DNA of 64,000 nucleotides from Affinundibacterium macrobrachii (GCF_014652415.1 NZ_BMYT01000001.1:434001-498000), one strand, 5' to 3'. Numbered from the stretch's first letter, positions 38,609 to 46,694 are shown. Notes: generated by a model not told the origin, from the letters alone. Numbers and translations: made by a program.

Positions 38609-41152
38609 TTAATTGCCTGCACCATAGGTATCTGCCTGCCGTCTAAAATGCGTACACTGCTCATGCAGATTCAACTTCTCATTCGGTCTCTGTATCTCAA
38701 ATATCATGTAAGATTTCTTTGGCTTACCATCCAAGGAAATCTCTTTCTTACACTTATGCTCACGGCTATCTAACAACCCCGCAAACTTCGTCAACGACAG
38801 CGGCTTCTCACCGTTACGATCACACCAACGCTTATAAGCAATATACAAATCAGAACTAAGACAAGAACAATAAGGCGCCTCAAGCAATCCCTCTTTCCAT
38901 GAGAAATGAAACGCGTCCCAACTGGCACGACCAAACGCGATCACACGTTCTTTTGCTCTTGTCATTGGCGGCTTGGTATGCTCATTGAATTCACCCAAGT
39001 CATAATTCAGAAGAAAGTGATAAAACGCTTCCAATCCACCGCACTCAATGGATTTCACCACACGCTGATAAAATTCCTGATCGCGCACATGACGCGCCTG
39101 CACGACTAAAAAGCGGCGATCTTCTAATTCGATTGGGATAGGCTGCGGCTCATTCGACAAGAACACGCAATTCATATGATTGTTTTCTTCGCGCAAAGGA
39201 AGATTTTTAGGGTTCACCTGCATCCGCTTGCCGGTGATCATGTACTTCAAGGTACCGTTATGGCTAAACTTATCATCACGCGAAAGCACCTCTTCAAACA
39301 AAGTGAACAACTTACGTGAACGCCAATCAGTAAAGCCCGACTCAAGCTGATGTTGGCCAACGGTCGTACCATACTCACCATAGATCGGGCGCAAGATCGA
39401 ATCAAACAACAAGCTCTTACCAGTCCCCTGCTTCTCACCAAAGACCAGCAAAGCCGTCTGCATCTTTGCTCCAGGTCTCTGCAAAGGCAATGCCATCCAA
39501 CTAACCATGAACTTAAAGACTTCCTCATGGTTATCCTCAGACGAACACAATGACTCGATCAATTCTAGAATTGGTTCAACCAAATCCAAGTTCTCTTTCG
39601 GTACCAATGGCCAACCAAAAAAGATATTGACGTGTGTCTCAAGATCAACCGTTTGAGTTGGATCGAATACCAAATTCTTTTGTTCAACTGTACGGCGACG
39701 TGGGTCCTCCTGCCAGCGCGAGGTTAGGTCAGGCGTATAGTTAGCACGCACCGCGCCCAAACTCATCACCTGACGACCAATCATATCCCACACAGTTTCG
39801 GTACCGCGCAACAGCGTCAAGTTATCTAGCATCTCATTCAGACGCACACCCCCGACCCCTAACTGCGCAGCAGCACCGCCGATCAATGCTGGCAATGCTT
39901 CCTTCTGAATGATTTTCTTCGAAGGATTATCAAGCCAAGCCTTTGCCTCACGCTTACCAACATAAGCCTCAAAGGCAGCCCACTTAAACTTGCGCTTCTT
40001 ATAGCTATCCCATACTTCCTTTGACCCAAACACCAACAGAAAGCGCGACAAAACGCCATCACCAACTGGCACCTCAAGATCTTCCTCTGGCGAATTATTC
40101 GAGTCGTTAGGCGCTTCATTTATCAAAGTGGGTGCGGGAGAAGCCAAGGCAGAAACGAATGAACACAATTGATCACGCAAAACTTCGACACCTTCAGCGC
40201 AATGCAAATCGTTGCAATCCGTCAGTTGAGGCAGACTCTCATCCGACTTTACAGCACGACGCTCAACTGAAAAGACGGGTAAAAATACATAGGCGCGATG
40301 CGCATCAGCCGCAGCCTTTGCCTTCACATAGCCAGCATTCTTAGTTAGATAATCATCATCTGCACAGATGATGATTCGGCTGTTAGGGTACAGCGTACGC
40401 AATGCCTCAACGCCAGGCATCAACATGCCAGCGTCAAATGTAATAAACACCGGAGAAGCGTAGTTAAGCGCTAAACGAATCGAACCTGCTGTCGCATAAC
40501 CCTCACTGACAAAGATATCATCCCCATCATTAGGCGCATCACCCAAGCGGCACATCGCACCGTTCTTAGTCATACCCGAGCTAAATTTCTTGGACCCGTC
40601 TGGATTGATCTGCTGCTTGCCGACGATACGAGGTGGCGTATCGTGGTAACGGATCATAGGAATGATGATCGCGCCATCAGCCAAAAATCGGCAAGATTCA
40701 GCGCGAACCTTTTTGCGTACCAAGTAAGGACTAGAGCCTTCAGGCGCACTCATGCGCCATTGACTTGCCGCACGTTTAGCAGCAGCCTCAGCAGCTTTTA
40801 CGCGATTTGCTTCGGCTTTGGCATCTTCTAATTCACGCTTCTTGCGACGCGCTTCCAGTACCTCGGGCTTAACTTCAACCTCATCAGCGGTAAATTCAAA
40901 ACCACCCGACTTTGCCTCAGCAAACAACGAACCAATACCAACTTTGCCACCGCTCTTAAATGACTGCCACGAAGCCTTGCATGCCTTCGCATTAAAGCCT
41001 CGCCCAGAACTAGACCAATTGACCCACGCACCATAAGCGTCTTCACCAAACTCCGATTTAAGCGCCATACCCATGCGAACCCAAGTATCGCGATCATCCG
41101 GAGTCACAAAATCTAATGCCCGCACAGCGGTCGATAACGAAGCCCCAAGCAT
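38609..41152 (-). CDS. Phage primase-helicase (PriCT-2 / Toprim / D5-like helicase)
   Basis: An 847-residue replication protein. Residues 8-65 resemble a PriCT-2 domain (ALDFVTPDDRDTWVRMGMAL). A middle region contains a Toprim-type domain (VSEGYATAGSIRLAL...IIICADDDYLTKNAG). The C-terminal half holds a D5-like SF3/DUF5906 ATPase with Walker A LVFGEKQGTGKSLLFDS around residue 575. It should prime and unwind phage DNA at replication start. Its ATG overlaps the preceding stop by one base. Confidence 0.88.
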   Translation of the reverse strand: MLGASLSTAVRALDFVTPDDRDTWVRMGMALKSEFGEDAYGAWVNWSSSGRGFNAKACKASWQSFKSGGKVGIGSLFAEAKSGGFEFTADEVEVKPEVLEARRKKRELEDAKAEANRVKAAEAAAKRAASQWRMSAPEGSSPYLVRKKVRAESCRFLADGAIIIPMIRYHDTPPRIVGKQQINPDGSKKFSSGMTKNGAMCRLGDAPNDGDDIFVSEGYATAGSIRLALNYASPVFITFDAGMLMPGVEALRTLYPNSRIIICADDDYLTKNAGYVKAKAAADAHRAYVFLPVFSVERRAVKSDESLPQLTDCNDLHCAEGVEVLRDQLCSFVSALASPAPTLINEAPNDSNNSPEEDLEVPVGDGVLSRFLLVFGSKEVWDSYKKRKFKWAAFEAYVGKREAKAWLDNPSKKIIQKEALPALIGGAAAQLGVGGVRLNEMLDNLTLLRGTETVWDMIGRQVMSLGAVRANYTPDLTSRWQEDPRRRTVEQKNLVFDPTQTVDLETHVNIFFGWPLVPKENLDLVEPILELIESLCSSEDNHEEVFKFMVSWMALPLQRPGAKMQTALLVFGEKQGTGKSLLFDSILRPIYGEYGTTVGQHQLESGFTDWRSRKLFTLFEEVLSRDDKFSHNGTLKYMITGKRMQVNPKNLPLREENNHMNCVFLSNEPQPIPIELEDRRFLVVQARHVRDQEFYQRVVKSIECGGLEAFYHFLLNYDLGEFNEHTKPPMTRAKERVIAFGRASWDAFHFSWKEGLLEAPYCSCLSSDLYIAYKRWCDRNGEKPLSLTKFAGLLDSREHKCKKEISLDGKPKKSYMIFEIQRPNEKLNLHEQCTHFRRQADTYGAGN

Positions 41153-41364
41153 CAGACAACCTCACCGCTAGGCAATTTACGCGTCGAACCCATCAAAGAC
41201 GGCTCACAACGATACGTCAAACCATCCGGACGCACATTGGCATACATATTCCCCAGCACCAATGGTCGCATCGCATAAGCACCGCCTACATGAACAGGTA
41301 CTACTGCATTGCCGTTCATAAAATCAGCTAACGCAGCAGCCGTAGAAGAACGAGGCTTTTTCAT
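41152..41364 (-). CDS. Small phage protein between CII-like and primase genes
   Basis: A 70-residue protein (MKKPRSSTAAALADFMNGNAVVPVHV...) of unknown function. Its start overlaps the CII-like stop (ATGA) and its stop overlaps the primase start, so the three genes are translated as a unit. Confidence 0.65.
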   Translation of the reverse strand: MKKPRSSTAAALADFMNGNAVVPVHVGGAYAMRPLVLGNMYANVRPDGLTYRCEPSLMGSTRKLPSGEVV

Positions 41365-41804
41365 TTCTCAGCCATCCCTTCCAAGCGAGCCAACATGCCA
41401 TGCAAAGCAGTCACAGTACGATGCACAGCCTCTTTCACCTGCTCAACTTCATGCGGCTCAACACGACCATCTGCCAATGTTGTATTCACCTCAGAGCCAA
41501 CATCACCATTCGTTTGCCACACCTTCGCAATCCACTCAAGCACAGCCATATCCGATGCCGATGCCGCCGTGTCAACACGCAACACAACACAGCCCTGCTC
41601 TTTCGCCATTGCGTGCAAAACAGACACATCACCGGTCAACGTCATCAATTGCTCAGCATCCGCCAGATAAGGATGATTCTGCGCACAATTCGGGTTCGCT
41701 TTGTTGCGCAACACCTGCGGGTTCATACCCAAACGCGGGGCCAACGACTCAAAGCCACCTGGATAGCTCTTGCATGTTTTGTAGAAAGCATCTTGTGCCG
41801 ACAT
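41361..41804 (-). CDS. Phage regulatory protein CII family
   Basis: A 147-residue protein starting MSAQDAFYKTCKSYPGGFES. The sequence LAPRLGMNPQVLRNKANPN is the helix-turn-helix of the CII/Cp76-type regulators, followed by the conserved HPYLADAEQLMTLTGD and a helical C-terminus. These proteins influence the lysis-lysogeny choice. A longer frame to 41864 would add a hydrophobic stretch not seen in the family. It is second in the leftward early operon, after the cro-like gene. Confidence 0.82.
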   Translation of the reverse strand: MSAQDAFYKTCKSYPGGFESLAPRLGMNPQVLRNKANPNCAQNHPYLADAEQLMTLTGDVSVLHAMAKEQGCVVLRVDTAASASDMAVLEWIAKVWQTNGDVGSEVNTTLADGRVEPHEVEQVKEAVHRTVTALHGMLARLEGMAEK

Positions 41805-41866
41805 ATAAACCCCGCGTAACAAATGTGACAAAAATAAAATAAGAATCGATACTGCAAACAACACAA

Positions 41867-42052
41867 CTACTTAGAGCAAATACGTTTATGCAATTCAACG
41901 ATATTCATGTACGTCGAACTAAGGCACTGTGTCTGCCCATTCAAGATGCGATGCACTGTCGGCTGAGACACTTTGATTTCCTTCGCAAGATCAATCTCAC
42001 TCAGATTTGATTTCGCTTTAATTGACTTTAAGAGGTCTGAAATGTTATCCAT
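41867..42052 (-). CDS. Cro-like helix-turn-helix regulator
   Basis: A 61-residue XRE-family protein (MDNISDLLKSIKAKSNLSEIDLAKEIKVSQPTVHRIL). It is first in the leftward arm and divergent from the repressor gene, which is the Cro position. The ATG lies 8 bp past a TATAAT box and there is no ribosome site, so the mRNA may be nearly leaderless. Confidence 0.85.
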   Translation of the reverse strand: MDNISDLLKSIKAKSNLSEIDLAKEIKVSQPTVHRILNGQTQCLSSTYMNIVELHKRICSK

Positions 42053-42143
42053 GGCGTCAAATTATACGCGATTGAATAATTCATGCAATACGCAAATGAA
42101 TAATAATTTGCTGGGGTTTAATACGTGCGCGTATATTCCGCAA
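42053..42143. promoter_or_regulatory. Divergent promoters and operators of the lysogeny switch
   Basis: The leftward promoter has -35 TTGCAT (complement of 42083-42088), a 16-bp spacer and -10 TATAAT (complement of 42061-42066). The rightward repressor promoter is TTGCTG (42108-42113), 18 bp, TATATT (42132-42137). Two copies of the operator ATACGC(G/A)A(T/A)TGAATAA lie at 42064-42079 and 42088-42103, overlapping the leftward promoter. The same motif recurs at 44299-44369. Confidence 0.75.
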
Positions 42144-42569
42144 ATGGATATCGCCTCCCGACTAGATCAAGCCATGCACAAAGCTGGCTATAAAACACAA
42201 CAAGCTCTCGCTGACGCCTCTGGCGTACCGCAACCCACCATCGCACGCATACTCAAAGGCAATGGCAAACGTGGACCAGAAAGCGAAACCGTCAAAAAGC
42301 TCGCAAACTCTTGTGGCGTCTCGTTCTCATGGCTAATGGAAGGCAAAGAACCCGACCAATACATAAAGCCCGTACCAGCGCCTGTGGCAATTAAGCAACC
42401 AGTGCAAGACTACGAAAAACTAAGCCTGTCTTACATCTCATCGATTGAGCTTGAACTACTCACTCACTATCGCCAAAGCACCACAGAATCACGCGAATTG
42501 ATCATCAGAACGGCCGCAAAAGCACCAAAAGATCGAAAAAAACTCAACCTGACAATCAAATCAGTGTAG
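42144..42569 (+). CDS. CI-like prophage repressor (short form, no peptidase domain)
   Basis: A 141-residue XRE-family protein with an N-terminal helix-turn-helix (ASRLDQAMHKAGYKTQQALADASGVPQPTIARILKG) and a helical C-terminus, lacking the LexA-like S24 self-cleaving domain. It is the best candidate for the repressor keeping the prophage silent. Without a peptidase domain induction must work another way, perhaps through an antirepressor. The ATG is only 6 bp past a -10 box, suggesting leaderless translation. Confidence 0.8.
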   Translation: MDIASRLDQAMHKAGYKTQQALADASGVPQPTIARILKGNGKRGPESETVKKLANSCGVSFSWLMEGKEPDQYIKPVPAPVAIKQPVQDYEKLSLSYISSIELELLTHYRQSTTESRELIIRTAAKAPKDRKKLNLTIKSV

Positions 42570-42651
42570 GATTAAATCCCGAATATGGAATTTTCTTGCA
42601 AGATTGGAATTTTGTTGAGATCAATGACGGGCTTTGATACAGTAAAGCGAT

Positions 42652-43020
42652 ATGACAATCGCACAACGTATCACTATCGCCATGAAATTGGCGGGCATTC
42701 ACACTCAAGCAGATCTAGCACGCGCTAGCGGAGTGCCAACCTCGACCATCGCCAGGATACTTACGGGCGAATCTCAGCCAAATCCCGCCAATCTTGCAGC
42801 TATTGCTAACGCATGCGCAAGGAGCATTGACTGGATCGTGAACGGAACAAACATTGAAGACACGAGCAAACCAGAAGTTTCATTGGTTTACGTCACATTA
42901 GAAGAAATGAAGATCCTCACCGAATATCGAGAAGCCACAGATATGGGGAAGACCTTTATTAAGATTGCCGCAAAAAATGCAGAAAAACGATCACTGATCA
43001 GTGCGCCCACCGACCACTAG
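42652..43020 (+). CDS. Second XRE-family regulator, paralogue of the repressor
   Basis: A 122-residue protein with a helix-turn-helix very like that of the gene upstream (both have Q-ADLARASGVPTSTIARIL-type recognition helices and an EL/EM-LTHYR/LTEYR C-terminal motif), indicating tandem duplication. It has its own spacer of 82 bp and could tune or counteract the first repressor. Confidence 0.75.
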   Translation: MTIAQRITIAMKLAGIHTQADLARASGVPTSTIARILTGESQPNPANLAAIANACARSIDWIVNGTNIEDTSKPEVSLVYVTLEEMKILTEYREATDMGKTFIKIAAKNAEKRSLISAPTDH

Positions 43021-43164
43021 CCGCAAATGCGGAGCCTTGGCAGGGAACAAATCAGCGCAATCGCGCGCCATCCCCATCACCATTACCCAACCACTTGAAT
43101 CCATACGTTGCTTAAGCTCTCGCAGCTCTTGCATATCCTTTTCTTCTTGTTCAACTGAGTTCAT
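42991..43164 (-). CDS. Small hypothetical protein antisense to the regulator 3' end
   Basis: A 57-residue ORF (MNSVEQEEKDMQELRELKQR...) on the minus strand with AGGA eight bases before the ATG. The C-terminal 30 bp overlap the end of the second regulator gene tail-to-tail. The composition looks coding (charged N-terminal helix, then a hydrophobic VMVMGMA stretch). The function is unknown. An 18-bp palindrome lies about 44 bp upstream. Confidence 0.55.
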   Translation of the reverse strand: MNSVEQEEKDMQELRELKQRMDSSGWVMVMGMARDCADLFPAKAPHLRLVVGGRTDQ

Positions 43165-43207
43165 GTGAGTCCTTTTTTTTATTTTTAAGAACTATCTAGA
43201 ATATTTA

Positions 43208-43225
43208 ACACGTAAATTTACGTGT
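43208..43225. promoter_or_regulatory. 18-bp perfect palindrome
   Basis: ACACGTAAATTTACGTGT is perfectly self-complementary. It lies between the lipoprotein gene's terminator and the small minus-strand gene at 42991-43164, upstream of the latter. It differs from the repressor operators, so it may be the site of another regulator. Confidence 0.5.
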
Positions 43226-43247
43226 AACATTCAACAAGTTCAGACGT

Positions 43248-43271
43248 AAAAAAACCCGCATCATGCGGGCT
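43248..43271 (-). terminator. Terminator after the lipoprotein gene
   Basis: The hairpin CCCGCA-TCA-TGCGGG with an A-run on the left gives a poly-U tail on the minus strand, 20 bp after the lipoprotein stop. Confidence 0.85.
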
Positions 43272-43290
43272 GTTTCCAACAAAATTATGT

Positions 43291-43668
43291 TCACGATGTT
43301 GTAGATACCGCAGGCGTCGCAACGCCACACTTCTTGGCAATTTGCGCCTGCTCAATCGCGTCATGCTGCCCCTTTAGCGTGGCATATTCAGCCTCTTGTT
43401 GCTTATTACCACCCAGCGCAAACAAGGCAGGCCAGAACAACACAGCACCAACGCCCGCCAGCTTCTTATCGTTCGATGCGGCCTCATCCAAGCGACCGCC
43501 CAATTGAGCCACGCGAGAACGAATACGCTCAGTCTCCATTTGCAACTGCGTACAGTCATAACTCTGATACGCCAATGGCGAATGATATGTTGCAGGTATA
43601 TCCTTACTCGCTGTCGCGCATCCCGCCAACACCGCAGCGAAACCAAAAACAATTGCGATTTTTTGCAT
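43291..43668 (-). CDS. Prophage lipoprotein
   Basis: A 125-residue lipoprotein: signal sequence MQKIAIVFGFAAVLAGCATA with lipobox LAGC, then a YQSYDCTQLQMETERIRSR segment, a SNDKKLAGVGAVLFWPALFALGG hydrophobic patch and a coiled C-terminus. Similar small lipoproteins occur in many prophages. It is on the minus strand against the early operon and has its own terminator, consistent with expression from a lysogen and possibly surface modification (inference). Confidence 0.7.
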   Translation of the reverse strand: MQKIAIVFGFAAVLAGCATASKDIPATYHSPLAYQSYDCTQLQMETERIRSRVAQLGGRLDEAASNDKKLAGVGAVLFWPALFALGGNKQQEAEYATLKGQHDAIEQAQIAKKCGVATPAVSTTS

Positions 43669-43747
43669 AGATTTTCCTTGTAGTTATATTCCAACATGCA
43701 GACCATGATTGATCCAAATTCCTACAAGCAACTTCTATGCCCTACGT

Positions 43748-44236
43748 CTACTTTTTACCAGCCAAACCCCAATCTTTTAATAGCACTGAAACCCGCTTCA
43801 TTTCACCTTCATTTCCATCTTCACCAATAAAAACTGGATAGATCTGATCGTTGCGCAATTCCAAAAAACACCAAAAATCTTTTTTTCGCATTGCACCAAA
43901 AGCATTCTTTGCACGAACACTTCGCACGACTACAGCACGCGCACCATTTGCAATAATTGAGGACTCCCTACTATGCTCAAACTGCGCAGAATCTGGGTCA
44001 TGCAACATCTTTTTGATATACAACATACACGCACCATCAGCACTCGCATCTGAGAATACATCCGGCTTAGGCACCACTGGCGCGCTCACTACATTTGACA
44101 TATCCATTTTCGGCTCATCACGACGCATAAAATCCAACACCAACGTCATCACGCCCATAAGCACTACAGCTGCAACCACAAGCCAAAATACAACTCTACC
44201 CAGCACATTGCGCCATGACCTTTTAGCATTTTCCAT
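43748..44236 (-). CDS. Single-span membrane protein, prophage accessory gene
   Basis: A 162-residue protein with one N-terminal membrane segment (VVFWLVVAAVVLMGVMTLVL) and a soluble C-terminal domain (ACMLYIKKMLHDPDSAQFEH...KKDFWCFLELRN) with the cysteines and HDPDSAxF pattern known from small periplasmic phage proteins. The ATG at 44236 has AAGGGGTGG ahead. It lies beside the lipoprotein gene in a minus-strand accessory block. Confidence 0.6.
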   Translation of the reverse strand: MENAKRSWRNVLGRVVFWLVVAAVVLMGVMTLVLDFMRRDEPKMDMSNVVSAPVVPKPDVFSDASADGACMLYIKKMLHDPDSAQFEHSRESSIIANGARAVVVRSVRAKNAFGAMRKKDFWCFLELRNDQIYPVFIGEDGNEGEMKRVSVLLKDWGLAGKK

Positions 44237-44298
44237 CGCCACCCCTTAAACAATAAATATTTTACAAGTCTATTCACGCCCAAAAAAAACACAACAAA

Positions 44299-44369
44299 TT
44301 ATTCATTCGCGTATTGACTTACATTATTCATTTGCGTATATTTGACACATTCCAAACGCGAATGAATAA
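44299..44369 (+). promoter_or_regulatory. Early rightward promoter overlapped by three repressor operators
   Basis: A near-consensus sigma-70 promoter, TTGACT (44314-44319), 17 bp, TATATT (44337-44342). Three copies of the switch operator overlap it: TTATTCATTCGCGTAT at 44299-44314, TTATTCATTTGCGTATA at 44324-44340, and ACGCGAATGAATAA at 44356-44369. The repressor should therefore silence both early arms. Confidence 0.8.
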
Positions 44370-44610
44370 AAAAATGCAACCAACAATCCAAATCCGCAGA
44401 GCATCACTAGACCAAGTGCTAGCGATCACCCAAGACCCGCCAGCGGGTCAATTGAGCTTACTGCGCGCATCAGATAACGCACGCATGATCGTTGCCGCCC
44501 TCACCGGCATCTTGGCCAACAACGAACCAGAACTAGACAAGACACTTGCATCACGCATCGGCCTCACGCCAGACACCATCGACAATCCACTACTCAAGGT
44601 GCCAGCATGA
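44362..44610 (+). CDS. Hypothetical early phage protein
   Basis: An 82-residue protein, first gene of the rightward early operon. Two starts are possible (44362 and 44374), neither with a clear ribosome site. The earlier lies in the third operator copy. The sequence (QPTIQIRRASLDQVLAITQD...) has no recognised domain. Its end overlaps the next gene by four bases. Confidence 0.6.
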   Translation: MNKKMQPTIQIRRASLDQVLAITQDPPAGQLSLLRASDNARMIVAALTGILANNEPELDKTLASRIGLTPDTIDNPLLKVPA

Positions 44611-44834
44611 TCCGCAGACTCAAATCAGCCGCGCGCGATTTATTCGTGACGGCATTGGTATTAGCAATCGCGATCGCCTTCGGATACATGGGAGAAGATC
44701 AGTTAAATGATCAATTGCTCAGCGAGTCTGTACTTGCTGATATTAAAAATTCGGGCAGCACCGAGATACTAGATCACCAAGACGAAATGGTAGCCATCGC
44801 CAAGCCCACAGCAAACGCAGAGGTGAGCCGATGA
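44607..44834 (+). CDS. Small membrane-anchored phage protein
   Basis: A 75-residue protein with one hydrophobic segment near the N-terminus (DLFVTALVLAIAIAFGYMG) and an acidic C-terminus. Coupled by ATGA overlaps at both ends. No function is known. Confidence 0.6.
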   Translation: MIRRLKSAARDLFVTALVLAIAIAFGYMGEDQLNDQLLSESVLADIKNSGSTEILDHQDEMVAIAKPTANAEVSR

Positions 44835-44953
44835 GAAACCAACTCACCGCAAAGATCGAAATCGCCTATGCACTTTACTGTGTAGGCCGCAAATTCGGCA
44901 AAAGCAAATGGCAAGCAATCCGCTATGCCATGCGCGAAATCAAACCTCGATAA
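44831..44953 (+). CDS. Very small early phage protein
   Basis: A 40-residue basic ORF (MRNQLTAKIEIAYALYCVGR...). Its ATG overlaps the stop of the membrane protein gene (ATGA), the main support for it being translated. No domain is recognised. Confidence 0.5.
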   Translation: MRNQLTAKIEIAYALYCVGRKFGKSKWQAIRYAMREIKPR

Positions 44954-44956
44954 AAG

Positions 44957-45064
44957 ACGTAATCAGCCTTGGTGCCGGGCGTTATTCACCAGGTGTAGCT
45001 GTATTAGCCAAAGTAAAAATCGCGTGTTTCAAAGAACGAATTGAAAAACTGAGGCTGATTACGT
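44957..45064. repeat. 13-bp inverted repeat enclosing a possible structured element
   Basis: ACGTAATCAGCCT at 44957-44969 is exactly complementary to AGGCTGATTACGT at 45052-45064. Inside, TGGTG...CACCA forms a second hairpin. The 108-bp element is in a gap of the tightly packed early operon. It could be a structured RNA, a small transposon-like unit, or a control element. Confidence 0.5.
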
Positions 45065-45095
45065 GTTTTGTTGACTCTTGATGATGGAGCAAACC

Positions 45096-45287
45096 ATGCA
45101 AAAAGAAGCAGATCTAGACCGCGCAACACTCGATAGAGCCCGTTTTTTCCTAAGGACGAATCAACCCTTGGACGACATGCTCAAAGTGCCAGCGCTCGCG
45201 ATCTGCCTCAAGAACGTGGCCTTGATTCGCGCAAAAAGAGAAGCGAGACGCGATGTAAAAAAATTGCAGTCCAACGATATTGATTAA
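45096..45287 (+). CDS. Small hypothetical early phage protein
   Basis: A 63-residue basic helical protein (MQKEADLDRATLDRARFFLR...). The ATG at 45096 has GGAG seven bases upstream and is preferred over the in-frame ATGs at 45081 and 45084. No domain is recognised. Confidence 0.6.
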   Translation: MQKEADLDRATLDRARFFLRTNQPLDDMLKVPALAICLKNVALIRAKREARRDVKKLQSNDID

Positions 45288-45305
45288 TTTTTTTGGAGCC
45301 ACCCA

Positions 45306-45656
45306 ATGAGCAACAAAGCCTTCGCACTAATCGTGCAAGATCTCCGCGATGGACGCGTCCACGCAGAGCTCACGCAGCAATTTGGCGACCTTGTGAATAA
45401 AGTTCAAGAAACCGGAAAAGCCGGTGAATTGACTTTGAAGATCAAGGTCAAGCCAGCCACCCGCGGCAATGTCGACAAAATCATGATTGCTGACGCGATC
45501 ACGATCAACATGCCAAAACCAGAGCGCGGCGAGGATGTTTTCTGGCTCACAGAAGATAACGAACTCTCACGCAACCACCCACGTCAAGGCAATCTCGAAT
45601 TGCGCGACGCCACACCAACCGCACCAGTCACATTGAAAGAAGCAAACAATGGATAA
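45306..45656 (+). CDS. Hypothetical early phage protein upstream of the DUF2303 gene
   Basis: A 116-residue soluble protein with GGAG before its ATG. It (MSNKAFALIVQDLRDGRVHAELTQQF...) recurs in phages next to DUF2303 proteins, in a pair probably involved in replication or recombination. Its end overlaps the DUF2303 gene by eight bases. Confidence 0.65.
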   Translation: MSNKAFALIVQDLRDGRVHAELTQQFGDLVNKVQETGKAGELTLKIKVKPATRGNVDKIMIADAITINMPKPERGEDVFWLTEDNELSRNHPRQGNLELRDATPTAPVTLKEANNG

Positions 45657-46500
45657 GCAACCACAAGCAGTCGGTCAAATTACGGCCGATCAACTCCACA
45701 TCACTGCAGACACGATAGATCGCATCACCGAGCTTGCGCATGCGGCGGTTTGTACACAAAAAGCTGACGGTATTACCTTTGCGCTAGTGCCCGAAAAGTA
45801 CAAACGAGAAGACCTCACCGACGCCATCGAAAAAGCGCAGCCAGCACCAAACCGCAAAAAAGGCACAGTCGCACTCACCAGCATCGACAGCTTTTTGCAA
45901 TACATTGCTGATCAAAACCAAGCTGCCAATGCGTACATCTATGCCGACCCAGAAAAGCAAACGCTGACGGCCGTATTCAACGAAAACAAAGAAAACGCGA
46001 TCGGCTGGCGCGACCACCGCGCGACATTCAAGGCAGAGCTAAGCCGCGAGTTTGCTAACTGGATGCACCACAACAAGCAAAGTAAGAATCAAGAAGACTT
46101 TGCCATCTTCTTAGAAGACAACATTGCCGATATCGTTGAGCCTTCCGGAGAAGTTTTATTGAGCGTAGCAACTTCGCTGCAAGCCAAGACAGAAGCGGCA
46201 TTCAGCAGCGCAAAGCGACTCGATAACGGCCAAGTGCAATTCATGTACACCGAAAATATCGATGCCCGCGCAGCTGGCGGCTCGTTAGAAATTCCACGTG
46301 AGTTTGCACTGGGCATCCGCATCTTCAAAAACGGCGATGGCTACAAAGTCAAAGCGCGTTTGAAATACCGACTGCACTCACAACAACTCAAATTCTGGTA
46401 CGAGTTAGACCGTCCGGAGAACGTCATCGAGACCGCTTTCAAAGAGAGCATCGAGAAGGCGCAATCCTCTGGTTACACAGTGCTTTTCGGTTCGCCATGA
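45649..46500 (+). CDS. DUF2303 (YfdQ-like) phage protein
   Basis: A 283-residue protein with DUF2303 hallmarks: TLTAVFNENKENAIGWRDHRATF, a middle WMHHNKQSKNQEDFAIFLEDNI, and FALGIRIFKNGDGYKVKARLKYRL. The family is common in temperate phages near early genes, but its function is unknown. It overlaps genes on both sides, in one operon. Confidence 0.8.
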   Translation: MDKQPQAVGQITADQLHITADTIDRITELAHAAVCTQKADGITFALVPEKYKREDLTDAIEKAQPAPNRKKGTVALTSIDSFLQYIADQNQAANAYIYADPEKQTLTAVFNENKENAIGWRDHRATFKAELSREFANWMHHNKQSKNQEDFAIFLEDNIADIVEPSGEVLLSVATSLQAKTEAAFSSAKRLDNGQVQFMYTENIDARAAGGSLEIPREFALGIRIFKNGDGYKVKARLKYRLHSQQLKFWYELDRPENVIETAFKESIEKAQSSGYTVLFGSP

Positions 46501-46694
46501 GCTTAGGTACCGACTTACGCATCGGACAAAGTGTGGCATTCCGCTGCCACATTTTGGGCGAACTACAAGGGCAGATCAAGCACTTGATGCCATGCATTAG
46601 CAACGGCCAACAGCACGCATTAATTCGTGTCGTGCTCGATAGCGGTGTCGAAACAGAATGCCTTGAACCAGTCGTCAACTTAACCAAAGTATGA
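46497..46694 (+). CDS. Small phage protein
   Basis: A 65-residue beta-rich protein (MSLGTDLRIGQSVAFRCHILG...) with no recognised domain. It overlaps DUF2303 and the membrane protein genes by four bases each (ATGA), so it is translationally coupled. Confidence 0.6.
   Translation: MSLGTDLRIGQSVAFRCHILGELQGQIKHLMPCISNGQQHALIRVVLDSGVETECLEPVVNLTKV

Noticed and set aside
44908..45081. 57-codon plus-strand frame across the inverted repeat
   Set aside because: It overlaps the 40-residue gene in another frame, has no ribosome site, and its sequence largely follows from the inverted repeat, so I treat the region as non-coding.
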